Below, in pieces: positions 12,926 to 26,500 of a stretch of DNA of 64,000 nucleotides. Source of the stretch: Vitis vinifera (lineage: Eukaryota; Streptophyta; Magnoliopsida; Vitales; Vitaceae); NCBI RefSeq assembly GCF_030704535.1, contig NC_081818.1:819001-883000 (forward strand). Reading direction: 5' to 3'. Within the stretch, counting starts at the first letter, position 1; each line of letters opens with the position of its first letter. The notes below the pieces were generated by a model. The model worked only from the letters and a program-made list of their open reading frames with translations, ran no database searches and was not told where the DNA came from. Made by a program: the position numbers and the translations under genes.

Positions 12926-13997
12926 GGAAGCATTTGTGCTTCCGTGATTGACCCAGTAGTAACTTTCAGCTTCTCTGATTGACCCAACTAATGATATATT
13001 ATATTCCTATTAAGATTCTTACTTATCGCTTCTAACAACTACTTTCTAAAAAAGGGCCAATTGGGGCTCATTCGGTGTCCTTGACCAATCAAAGAGTACA
13101 CAGAAATATTAGTTGGGAACCCCAATTAACATGTCGTGATTACACAAGACAAACAACTCCAATTAGTCTTCCTACATTGCCTCCCCTCACATGGGCTCTC
13201 CAAAATTTTTAATGTAGATTGATAAGGATTTTGTGAATGCTTGAATTTGACAGGCAAACCATCTCTTGGTTTCATCTGTCACGGGTGTGGGCTTTTGGTT
13301 GCTCAGTCATTGACTGTCTAGCTCGTTGTGTCGGTGTGTCTAGACCTAGACTGCTGCCATACCACCAGAACCATCGGCCTATTTTTAAAGGTTTAAGTTC
13401 TAGGTGCAATATGGGTTTGCCTATAAACAAGTGGGCTTCAAGTTTCAACCATGAATTGCTGCAATCCAGGTTTAAACACCTTCGTCCACTCAAAGAAAAA
13501 CCGCAAAAAGGGAAAAAATGACCTGGGGATAAGGAACTATTAGGCACTAGCTGCTAAGGGAACCTCACAAACAGATCGTATTTTCCTGCCTACCTATTCA
13601 AATATCAATCATATGCTCAAATTTTCATTTCACAGAACAAGGACTGAGCTTCCATTTCAGGAAAATGTGATCTTAGATTCAGATTTGTGGAGTACATGCT
13701 AGGCAAATAGCCGTGATCTGTGACAAGTTTGGTCTAGAGGGGAACCACCAAGGCCAAGGCCCACCACGGGCTTGAAAAGAAGAGGGGGGAAAGTCAGTGC
13801 ATGAACTCAACCTACAAAGTGCATGGCAATAAAGAAATATTCAGACAGAAATGTTGGAGATAAGATAAACATGGGATTTGGTGGAATGAACGTGTTTTCC
13901 GCTGTCATCTACTAATATTATAATGCATCTTAAAGCCTAGATCGATTAAACATATGTAATAAGTTCACATTAGTTGATTAGGGACTGTCTAAAGATT

Positions 13998-14099
13998 GTC
14001 ATCATTTGGAATTATATATGCGTTTGCTTGGTATGGAGGGGGCTATTCTGGTCCTCTGCATTAATAAACACAAACTTTATATAATTCCAAATAATTGAC
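13998..14099. other. Inverted repeat able to fold as a hairpin
   Basis: The left arm (13998-14026) contains CATTTGGAATTATATA and CGTTTG. The right arm (14071-14099) contains CAAACTT and TATATAATTCCAAAT. The arms pair over about 29 bases with a few mismatches and enclose about 44 bases, which hold a further short GGAGG/CCTC pairing. It could be a MITE remnant or a small-RNA precursor; I do not recognise a known miRNA in it. Confidence 0.4.
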
Positions 14100-14942
14100 C
14101 TCACCGTCATCATCTAACCAGTTTAAGACAAGTGCACACGAGTGCGTGCCTTGGTTGACAATCCATCCTTTGCTTATCTCAAAGACAATGATGATTATTC
14201 TAACAAATGATAGGAAAAAAGTATAACAATGCAATCACAGAAGCCAAATTGAATTTTTCATTTGACATATTCCTAGAATTATGGCAATTCACAGGCCTGA
14301 GCATGGACCCAAGTGGGCTCTGTTCAATCACACTAGAAACAGTAATGAGAGTCATGGAATGAAAGTCCAGCAGTTAGGGCTTTTGGACATTAACTCTATG
14401 ATGCTAACAGCAGTTCAGATCATATTATCAGCAGAAAAAATCAAACAGATAGCATCACCTGCTCAGATCAACAATTTGAACCATGAGATTAAATTGTTTG
14501 ACCCATCTCGACCAATGTGCAGGCTTGTTAATATGCCAAACACCAAACATAGGATGGTTGACTTCTTCCTGTCTCCCTGATTTATGACAGTTTACTTTTT
14601 GGCTCAGGTTCATATATAAAATCTCAAAATTCATCAATATAAAATGAGAGCAATAATCAATGTGATATAGCTTCACAAACCAAGATTGAGATTACTTTCA
14701 TAGAGAAAAATAATTTGAGATGTTGCTCCACATTTTATTATCCAAGCAAAGGAGACTTATTGTGCCCCAGAGCAGAGTAAAATAACCAAAACAGCAGCAA
14801 GAAGCTGTCTTGAGCAATGATTTGATACACATGAAATTTTATAATGTAATTAATCACTCCATCCAATTGAATATAAAATTGTTTGTTATGGAAGTGAGCC
14901 AAGAAATATGAGGGTCTTACAATATATTTACAAGGTGTTTAG

Positions 14943-17900
14943 TCAACGGGCAACTGCTAGTAAGCTGTTTGTGGGTGTTTTGGGCTTCACAGCATAATCA
15001 AGTGAAATTTCTGCAGGACTCGAACCTGGAATTGCATCTCGGAATGGTACCTCAAAAGCCACAGATTGGTACAAACAGACCTCATCCTCCTTACAATAGT
15101 ACACCTGAAAAGCATGCATCAAATTAGATATAAGCCATAATAAGTAACTGATAAATTGTGAGTTGAGCTTGAAAATTATTTTCATATTTGCATTTTCTTC
15201 GTTATTTTTTCCTCCAATCATTAAACCAAAGGAAAATTTGTTGGTATAGAGGTGTCAGAGCAGTTTATTTACTGTTTGCAGAATAATAGACTTGCTGGTG
15301 GGTTTAGCTTGAAGCCAATAGCAGAGTAATTGGCTCTTGGATTAACCCTGTTTCAACTACACACTCCATCTTAGACTCTGATGAACTCTTTCATCGGGTT
15401 TATGTTTTTTTAACTAAATCAAGATATTCTTTGACAGGTAAGCATCAGTCAAAAGTCCTTGAAAGATACCAGAGAGTTTATTGGGGGTCAGAGGGACATT
15501 ATTGGCTCCATTGACTACTTCACTTATGAATTTTGTAGTAGGAATGCATGTCCTACCAAGATAGAATGTGTAACTTGCCATCAGCTTAGCTTACTTGCCT
15601 ACTATTAGCATCCCAAGGAAGAGGGTTACACAGAGAAGAAACAATTTTATGGTTTAGAATTTTTAAACAGTTCAAGAAATCTTGGTATATTGCAGAGTGA
15701 AATATTATAACTAGAGGAGTCTTTCTTTTTTCCTTTCGTTCATTTATTTATTTCTTTTGTTAGCAAGCATCCAACACTACCCCATACAAAACGGAAAAAG
15801 CTTATTCTTCCCACGCCACCCAAAATCTTTTCTAAACTAGCCTTACCTTGCAATTTACTCTTGCCATGAAAGCTGACGGAGAGGATCTCCTAAAATGAAG
15901 AGTTGCAAATCCTCCCGGGCTTAGGATTCCATCCAAGGGAGCAATGACCATTGTAGTTTCAGGCTCAGTTTCTATACTGAATTTACTCTGGGCTTCCTGC
16001 AGTTGGAATCACAAAGCAGAATCTTTTAGAATATGTAAATGACCATTACCATAAAGGTTAATACTATAATGAAATAGTAGAAAGAAGAATGAAACAGCAA
16101 TAATAAAGAAGTTGGAGTTTATAGCATTCTGTGTAGATAAATGTGCACACATGAGAGAGAAAGAGCTCTCTACCTTTGAGAAATGGTACCCTTCTGGAAC
16201 TGATATTCTAATATACAGATTTCCCTCATTGGATGAAGTACCATCAGCTGTAATGGTCTGTGTATCAGCTGATGATCGTCTTCTAAGGCGTTTCAAAGAT
16301 CGGGATTTTGGTATAGGAGGCTGAACTCCTTTCAGCTCTAGAGTAACAAGATCAGCTTCTTTCTTTTTCAAGTCTAAGTATCTTATTACACTGTTGTTTG
16401 TATCAGCAATAAAAAGGACCCCTGCAATATATTGATGACCCGTCCAATCAAACCTCATTACTAATACAAATACAGGTACAAGAATTGAAATTGTGATTAA
16501 AAAGCACATTATAAGTCATAAAATAACAACTTTTCTTGTGATGTGGCATCCAAGATAGCAGGTGCTTCTGCCAAGGTTTTGTTCACCATTACCTGAATTT
16601 GTCAGGACCACTAGCCCATATCAAGAAGGCAAATCCTATTTAATTAAAAATAAATAAATAATAGAACTTCTAGCTTAAGTAGGTTTATGCACACACCCAA
16701 ATCTCCAGAGTACACTGGGAAATCAGTTATTTCAAACGAGTATAAAAGTGTGTTTGGAAGTGATTCTAGAAAACGTTTCTAACATTTCTAACACTTAAAT
16801 GATAAAAAATTTCAAGTGTTGGAAAGATTAAAAGTGTTTTTTAAAATTACTACCAAACGGACTCTAAATCTGGTATCAAATTTTAGCTTTACTCTGAATT
16901 AATGCTCTTCATGGCGTTAATTTCAATCTGCTAAAACACAGATAATGGCCATGTATGTGGGTATCCTCTGGAGTGGCCATTCTCTCACTCTTTAAAGGTG
17001 GCTATCTTCTATGAAATTCAACTACAAGTTTTAAGAGGCATTATGGAGGAGAAAAATCCAGATACCATAAAGAGAGAGAAGAGGACAAATCCATTGGAAT
17101 TCAAAGTTTGGCTAAACATTTTAAATTGCTAAGTCACATGGAGAGAACTCTTTTCCACAATGCACTGTAAACCAAAGTTTGATCGTGCATTCAAGTCCAA
17201 ATTTGACTGAAAACATTTTGCCACATGAATGCTCTCAAGATTTCAAAAGTCATAAATCGACAATTTGGCCCCATACTTTTCATATGCATGTGTTTGTTGT
17301 ACTTTCATGTCTATCAGAGATGTGAAAAATAAAAACACTTTATCCTAAAAAAGAATCAATATAGCACTTTATAGTCATATTCCTGCATTGCAACAATATC
17401 CACAAGACCTGATCTTTTCATTGTCTTAACTACATGATTATCATGCCATGTGATGAATTCAACAAAGGATGAAGCACAATCTGCGTCTATTTCTGACATA
17501 CGAAAATATTGGCAAGTTAATCTCTTTAGTTATAATAATGAGGATGAACTGAAATATAACAGCTAATGAGCTGCAACAAGATAAGAAGAATGCTTCAGGA
17601 ACGGTAAGAAGAATCACCATTTTCTACTTCAACAATTCCTGATGGCTCTGAGAGCTGCAACAAGATAGTAAATGCTTCAGGAACAGAAATTGAGTATGAA
17701 AAGCAAGAATATCATCATCTAGCTTTAGTTAGAATGAAGGAAATATATTCACTCTTTCATACTTTTTCACCTAGTGATACACAAGGAGATAGCATATACA
17801 TGAACAGCATATCAATGATAACTCTACAGTTACAGTTTTAACCTTATTCTTTATGATGATTGGTATTCAGGTGCATGAAATATTATTGATCGTATAGAAA

Positions 17901-20900
17901 TTTGACACAAGTGTAAAACATTTTATCACTCTTTCTAATGATTTCCTTTTCTCCACCTATTGTGACTATTGCAATGGAATTCAGGAAGATGAGAAACTAT
18001 CTTAGACAATAATCCTAAGAACTCAATTTAATTTAATCCCTGACTTCAAAAGTACCTCAAAATCAGTTAAGGGCCAAAAAAAAAAAAAATCTCTGAGAAA
18101 CACCCATGACACCTTTTTCCCCAGAACAACACCCTGCTCTTCATTTTCTCTTTTTGTACATGGCAATACAAGAAATAAGTACAGTACACGCCAATATTAT
18201 AATCAAATAAATGAAAACAAAGACCCAATTTTTCATAGATCCTGACAGAGTGAAACAAGATAAATCCTACCAAATCATTACCATCTGAAGGATTTTAGAA
18301 TAAGAGAAGGAAAGGAATAAACATTTTCTAACCTGAGCAGCTAGGGCTCTTCCATCCTTGAAACCTGCTTTCCCTGTTCCTGCTAATGTACTAACTCTTC
18401 CAGTAGCTGGGTCTAGCTTCTTGATCTGAAATTTGGAAGATAAACTTTATTAGTTAAAACTTAATCAGTTTCTTATAATAATTATGTCATAACAATTTAC
18501 CTATAGCCTTCTTTATAAGAAGTAATGAAAGAGTTTTCCTGCACCTTGGAAGTTGATGTAGATTGAAAATAATTATAGTAGTATTAATAAAAGATGACCC
18601 AGTAACACTGAGAAATTGACACATAGTTATTAGATCTCTTACTAATGAAGTTAAAAACCCTTTTCAAGATTATTAAGACTTCAAAGCCTTGAGTCCTCAG
18701 TCCCTGAAGTGTGACCCCAATGTCAATTTACTGAGAGCAATCTTAGAAGTATAATAGGAGAAATGACATTCACCATAAAAATGTCAAGTGGTATCTCTAA
18801 GGGTGAAAGTTACCACAGTATTCAATGCCTCAAAAGTGCATGCTTCATATTATTGTTGTTATTTTCTCTACAATGCCTATAGCACAATAATCAGTAACTA
18901 CCTTGTGATTATAAGAATCTGCTACATAAATTTGACCATCCTTTCCACACGAGACACCCAATGGATGTTGAAGGAGGACTTCAGACCCTACTCCGTCATG
19001 ATCTCCAAACTGCAAGTCAAATATGGAATAATTTGAAAGGAAACCAAGTGTGAAATAAAAAATGTGGTAAACTAAACATTGAACTTCAAGATTCTTCACT
19101 CTGTACAGTTTTCAGATTGTCATTGTCTGCCTGAATAAAATGGAACTGGATTCTTAAATTAAAGGAAAAGTACCCGGAACAAGTTGTCTGAGAAAACTGT
19201 ATCCCCACCAGCTAGCAATCTTGATCCTCCTGTCTTCAGATCAAGTGCCCGTATGGAGCTACTTTCACTATCAGCAATATATACTTCCTTTAGATCTGAA
19301 AAAATGTGCATCCAAGCAAACTTTCATATTCAAAGGTTGAATATCCTGGTAAAACTTTCATGATAATAGTTGAAAGTTGCAATAGATATATTACCAGGAG
19401 ATAATGAAATTCCAGAAGGTTGAGCAAATGATGTGCTTGTAGAGCTATATCAGCAATGAAACAAATCAATTACCAATGTAAGATTTTGGGGAGCATGATA
19501 TAGATTAGATAAACAATTGACAAACTGAATCTTTCTATTGCAAATACTGGTCTCATACAAAACATATGTTAGAGACTCACATGCTTCATTTGACACATAC
19601 AAGAATAGGTGTATGGAACTATGGATTGAAATCTTTAGTATTATAACTGCTGACTATTGAATAAACCTCTAAGGAGTCTAATTAGAATTCAAAATAGCTT
19701 TTATTTCACTCTTCCATTTGTTGTTCTTTTGGGAGTGTTAAGAAGGGATAAAACCGTAATCACTAATCATCACAGACTTGCTATCACATTGAATAATAAC
19801 TTTTGGGCACATTTCAATAACTAAATGCATTATGAAGTTCATGGGTTTGAATCATAGCTATGGCAAGCTAGGGAACTTTGAACTATATCTGATGAGCTAA
19901 CAGAGAAATGAGCAAAATGAAAATTCAAAAGCAAAACAAAGCCAACTTATGATGACTCCTTAGGGTTATGATTATTCCATACATTACCTGTATCCATTCA
20001 AGTTTCTTTCATAACCATCACCACTAAATGCTCTTGTGACTCCATCTAATGTATTATGTTCCCAGATCTGATGTTGGCCAGCCATTGCAATATAAACTAT
20101 CTCATTGATTGGCTCGAAGCAGACATCCCATGGAGAGTTGAGGAGCTGAAAGAAACAAGAATTGAAATGCATGAAGTATGAATATTGCATGTACAAGGGG
20201 AGATTATTTTCATGAATCATTATGAGTGCAACTTAAACAAAAATCCATAAAGTTTATGCTCTTCAATCTTGCCTGAGTTGCCCCTTTTCCTCCCCCTTGG
20301 TAGTCAGAACCTTTTGTTCCATTTCCAGCAAGAGTTTGTACTGTCTCATTAACAAAGTCAATCTCCCTACAACAGTAGAAGATTAATAGATCAAATATTT
20401 CAGAATCATGTATGAAAAGATATTTAACATGATGTTATACCCCTATGTGTTGGGAGACAGTCAAGTATCAAGGAAAAAGTGAACTGGTTAAAGCCAGATT
20501 CAATTTTCTCATAGTTGTGAGAAAGGTGTACATATTGGAAAAAATATATAGAAACAGAAACTAGAAGCTATCCCAAAGTGCTGCTCATTAACAGTTATCT
20601 AACTCTTTTACAGCAATTAGAATGCTTTATGCATTAGAATAGATCTAGACACTTCTGAAGTATAAGCAGCATTTCCATTAGACACAGATATGAACATCTG
20701 TTTCACATTAAATTAATCCATAGTTTAATTAAAAATTTAAAACAAAAGCATCTGAACATAACTAATGGAGTATGATACTAAACATAGATCAAACAAGCCA
20801 ATAGAAACCATAAGGAATGCACTTCCAACTGTTTTAGAGCTAAAAAGCTGTGCTTATGAAGGCTGCAAAACAAGAAGGATAGTTTCCAAGTATTAACATA

Positions 20901-23478
20901 CCTCAAAGCATGGTTTTCAGTATCTGCAACATAGAGGAGATTTTTCTTTGCATTGTAAGCCAGACCCTAAAGAATATGTAACCATTAATTTACTATGCAT
21001 ATAACCAACAATTAATCAGGAAACATGGGATGCAAAATTTAGATATCCATGAAATGCATCTCCAAATGAAAGAGTTATGACTGAACAACTATTTGATAAG
21101 CAACAGGTTCACTATAATCCTTACCTGAGGGCGATTGAAGGTGGCATCATCAAAGCTACCATCACGTAGACCCTCTTCTCCTGTGCTCCCGATCTGGAGA
21201 ATATAATTCCCATTTAGGTCTGTAACCACCTGAGAATCAGAAGCAGCATGATTAATCTCAATTCAGTGTTTTCACTTTAAAACCAATCGCATCCACACAC
21301 CAACATCAGAAAGAAGGAAACCGAAAAAACATGCATGAAAACTAATTTATTACATCGTCTTCTTCTTTCTTCGTATCACTCATCTTCCTTTCTCTGTTAC
21401 TTTAAAGAGGACTGGTGGCATAGGCAATGCACGAGGGCACACAGGTGTTATTAAAACACAATGCATTATTATGTGCTTCAACTTTAAGTCTAAGGTTGCT
21501 CTTATATCAGATTTATTTTTCCCCATTTTTCATATATCAGTTTTCTTCTTCCCCACTTCATTCTACACCCAGCCCATGCCTCCCTCTCCCATTTTTTATG
21601 GGTAAAGTTGAGGCATAAGTCATCTCTACTAACTTCAAGATTTCATCTTTACCAAATTCATCTGTCTCAAGTTATTCCATTTACATTCTCCTTCATTATT
21701 GGTGGAATGGACAATGCACATGTACAAATAGATGATTTTTGACTTTATTTATCCAAGGGACACTTTTCTATCATTTTATTTCACTCTTTTTGCATTCCCT
21801 GACTTTACTAGTGAAATCTTTTTAGGAAAAGAAAGCGTGGACACTAGGAGAATGTGAGTGTTTAGCTAGGTTGGCGATTTTGGACAAAAATTCATAAGTG
21901 TCTCCTAACTTGGGTTTTCCAAATCCTTCCTTGGACTCCATGCCTAATGAAGATCAAGATGTTGAAAATGCTTAGAGGCCAAGGTATGTAGTTGAGGGTG
22001 TAGATAAATGTGAATCAACAGAGTTTTCAAATTGTTGTTTTTCCTTGAACTATTTTTTTATTTTAAAAAAGAGTTAAGGGGGCCAAGACAACATTTTTTT
22101 TACTAAGTGTTTTTGTGCCATGTTCCACATTGATCCAGATTTAAGTAAGATCGATCCATCTTTTGCTGGATTGTTTTTTTAGCCGTTGGATCAAGGATTC
22201 CCTTTCATATTTAACCCAAATGTTTCTAGTTTAGGCTAGGAAACACCAGCAGACTGTCTTTCACTCCCTTTGAGCTATCTCTCTTCAATCAAAATTAGGA
22301 GTGTTTGGTTTTCGAGAAAATCCTCCTTACTTTGATTTTTAAATGGATTTTCTGGAGAAAAAAAAAAGGTTGATTCATTTCTTCCATTCGTCTTTCATGT
22401 TCTATTGATTTGGATTTGAGTGAAAACCCATTTTCTTCTTGTGTGGACTCAAGGAGAGGTTGAGATTGAGCTTGCTGTGGACTTCAAGTGTGCTTTGAAA
22501 GAAGAAGATGTAAAGTTGACGTTGGAAGGTGCTAGTCAAGTAGTCTGGGAATGATAAATAGACTTGAGCTAGGTAAAACTTTGTACTCGGTTATTCTTCA
22601 TGGTGGAAGCTTTTAATCATTGGTAGGGCCGTGGTTTTTGATCTCTTAGGAGATTTTTTATGTTGAAATATGGTGTTATCGTCTCTCTCTTATTCTTATC
22701 TTTGTTCATTTCCATTTATTGATCTCAATTTCATATTTGGGAATATAAGTTGGATGGGTGAAAAATGAGCTGAAACAAGTTCAATTATGCTTTGAAAATC
22801 TTGAATAATTTTCTATTCAATTTGATTATGATATCAAGTAGTAATTAGAAATGTGTTGAGGAGTTAATTGTTCTTATGAATTTAGGCTGAGGAGTGTTGA
22901 TTCATTTGCATGTGAATTGCATTTTAAATTGTTGGGAGAGTATTGTTGCATTCATACTTGCATGTGGTTTTTATTCTTTGTTAAAAAGTTGTTGAAGAGA
23001 AGAATATAAGTTGTGAGAAATCCTAATGAAAGATAATATGTGTTGAGGAGCCATTTTTGAATTTTTATAAAAACACCTATTCAACACCACCCCCCCACCC
23101 CCCATCCCCACCCCAATAGGTGTAGTCCACAATTGAGATTCACCCTCAATGAAGAACCCTAATCTAGGACTTTTCCATCTTAATCTAGTATTACAACTAT
23201 ACTATTTTCTTAGAATCCAAATCATTTGTCATCTGAGATGATTTTCTCATGTCAACGTGTGTCACTTCCTTTACTCTTGCTATTTATTGGCTCTTAAGTT
23301 GTGCATTGGAAATGCATGAACCTAGAACGATCTAAAAAAAGAAAGAAGAATCCACTATCTCTTTGCAATATAAATTTGTTGTCATAATAAAAAATGGAAA
23401 CCAAGATGTAGTTTCTGGTTAGCAGTAGGTACTTTAGTCTTAGCAGTACTAAAAGAATATCTAAATTGTATATAAGTG

Positions 23479-23514
<36 letters not shown>

Positions 23515-26500
23515 TACTATGCGGTTATGGTTACTGTCTGAAATGAACAGCCTGTTGTTGATGACATCAATTGCCAGCTTTCCAGGAAACTTCAAAGGAG
23601 ATGTCAATAAACGGGGATCATTCTCTTTCTCCAAACTCAAGGGAAGTGGAGAGTTGTCTAACATTTTCTTTTCGCCATAAAAAATAAGAGCTGCTGCCAC
23701 TATATCATCAAGGTCCTGAGGAAAAAAAATGTTTCTTTCAACTTTTTTCTTATTGTTGATCATTGAGGTAACATGGTCTAAAAGGTGAAAAATATCATTC
23801 TAAAAATATGCCATTTGTATAAGTAATCTTACATGAAACTGCACCTTAAACTATGGTTGCCAAAATTGCTTCAGCAGGACAAAGCTATTTGCTGTTAATA
23901 AAAAGTCCATTTCCAATAAAAAAAATAAGCACTTCCTCACCAAGATGGGTTTTGGAATAACTCCACAACCATACACAAGTCTCTGACGGTTGTTCATTGG
24001 GCTTTGGCTGCACCAATTTCCTTAAAGTGCATCCTAGGGGTGAAATATTCCCATCTTCAGAAATTCATCCAATCTCATCCCTCAGGTGCTTTAGCTTTCT
24101 GATCATATTCTTTCTAGTACTGCTTAGCTTTTTCATCATTTTAAGTCCTTGAAAAGGCAGCATAAGTAATCTTAACCATATCAATATTATAATACACCTG
24201 GGATGACACATGTAATAAAATTTGGCTTCTTTTTTATATTTCAAAAGCAAATTTAACAATCTTTTGAACTACTTGATATATTGATGGAAATTCATAAATC
24301 AGTTTAGAATGAACCAAACAGGTTGATGTTATTTATCCTAAGATTAGAGTCTATTCCTACCCAAGAAGATGAATTTAAAAGACATGAATGACCACATATG
24401 AGAAGGGTCCTCAGTATCTTTTCATTACATACAATATCAAATCATCACATACTTTATAAACATGAAGCTGGCTTTGAACATAACCACTGAAAGTCAGAAG
24501 CAGACATCAGTACCTTTCGGCGACCTTCACCTGATAACTGTGCAAGGAGCTTACCATTAGGCCCAACAACAGCAAATGTAGGCCATGAATTCACACCTAG
24601 CTCTCTCCATAAATACATATCTCCATCATTGACAACCTACATTTATGCAAAGGCATTGGAAAAATTAAATGGCACGGGTATTAGTGAATGTCTAAAGTAG
24701 ACTAAACAATATATAAATTTTTAAGCTCTCAGGGAATAACCCAGCAATATATATCAAGCTGACTGTGGAAATGTACCCAAGTGCTGATAGCTTGTCAACA
24801 TCTAGTTTAAAATGTGTGATATTAAGAACATATACAAACCTGGTAAGCCCAACACACAATTCTGTGCAAGGCCTATTCCATAGTCCATAGGAGATTTTCA
24901 TGAGAATATCAGTTCAAAAGCATGGGTTCTTCTTATGCCAAATATATGTGAAATATGGCCAATAATTGACCAAAGGGAACCAAATGGAAAATTTAGTTCC
25001 ACAATACCCAACATGGCTTATGAAGACCAAATTTATTCTTAAACCAAGTTTCAGACATCTGACATACTGGATGATTGATGCCATAGCGTAAAACTGCATT
25101 GCGGATGGCCTCTAAGTCTTTCTCATTATCAAACTTTGCAGAATGCACTCCCACAACAGTGAACTGCATACACATAAGCACATATTCAACAGCTACATAT
25201 GGAACTGTAGTTTAAAAATTATGGCCAATCAACTACTGAACCAGATATTTATCTTTCCTGATTTGGAGGAATATTGAACAATACATGCAACAAAACACAC
25301 ACACACACACACACACTCACACATGCATAAAGCTAGCATCATCATTCTTCCACCAGAACTGGTGGATGCTCTTTGATTTTCACCTAAATTCTCTGTAATC
25401 TTGCCACATGTTTTCGGTAGTTCTTCACCACACATCTAGGTTTTCTTTATAATTCTTAGATTTACCGCATGGACAACCTCAAAAACCAATATTAGGCTAT
25501 GTGTCCTACTATCTTATGCAAACATTTAGTAAAATCAATGGATATTCTACAACATATGCCTCTACATAGCAGCACCACTACCATGAATTGACAGAGAATG
25601 AACGAAAAAAGGTATCCATGAGAAGCCCTGGACAAGTGGTTATTTTAAATTACGAAGTAAATATGAGCGGTCAGTAAATATTATGAAGAAACAATTTTTT
25701 ATCTTATTTTATTTTATTTTATTCTTTTATGTTGATCATAGTCTAAAGGAGATAATAATAAAACAAAATTTGCTAGTTCAGCCTCCATATAATTATTGCC
25801 AATTATGAGTCATGTGTTTCACAACCTTGGTGGGAGAGCATTTGCATCTGTAAAATCCAGCACATTAGTCGAGTAATTATCATTTTTTTCAAATAGGTAA
25901 GCTAATTTAGAACATTCACATGATTATATTTCAACAACAAAGCAATGCTGTTCCCAAAGTGACATAAAAGATTATCATGTTCATCATAGGGGAAAAGAAA
26001 AAACGTATATGATGAATATGATAAAGACAGAAGCCTATCACATATGAAATTTGAGATAGCTAGCAGATTGAGATGAATGAAATCAAAGAAGAGGAATTTA
26101 CCGGCTTATCTTTGTACTTTGTCTCCAAAAATTCTAGATCTGGCAAGACATGCATACAATTTATACAACAATAGGTCCAAAAATCCAGTACAACCACCTT
26201 GCCTTTCAGATCCTGTTCAAACATAGAAAAAGTTGAATAAGAGTTACATGGTATGCTTCTCTAGAAGTTATTGAAAATTTCCACCATTGGAGAAACTAAA
26301 TAAGCCTAAAAGTAATTTGTAACTTCACAATTTTGACTGAAAATCCTTAAATTCAGGGAGGTTGCCTTCATATAATAAAAATTGTTAGCCTCAAATGAAA
26401 GCAAGAAAAGAAATGTTGCATTGAGTTGGATTTCAGATGGTGAATCATGGATTTATCACAAAAAAAAATTGGTGACTGGTAGGGGGTAACCAAAAGTTTA

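Larger units (their letters stand above)
8821..14700. other. Intergenic region between bHLH gene and SOQ1
   Basis: No supported gene. 8933-8955 is a (TTTA)n microsatellite in the bHLH promoter. 9040-9600 is very AT-rich, with self-similar A/T words of MITE type. 11440-11800 is T-rich. 12620-12930 has a module repeated three times (see repeat entry). 13230-13550 is open on both strands but matches no family I know. A frame at 14281-14580 (99 residues) is likewise unrecognised. 13998-14099 forms an inverted repeat. Confidence 0.5.

Noticed and set aside
13237-13547. Overlapping frames of 94 and 91 codons on opposite strands
   Set aside because: Neither resembles a known family, and both being open suggests chance or low stop density.
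14281-14580. 99-codon open frame on the plus strand
   Set aside because: No domain, no TATA box or leader features, composition like the surrounding DNA. Length is within chance in this window.
22100-23115. Possible fossil LTR-retroelement leader in SOQ1 intron 16
   Set aside because: Only a C-rich tract and its neighbouring words suggest it. No ends, primer site or coding part could be defined.
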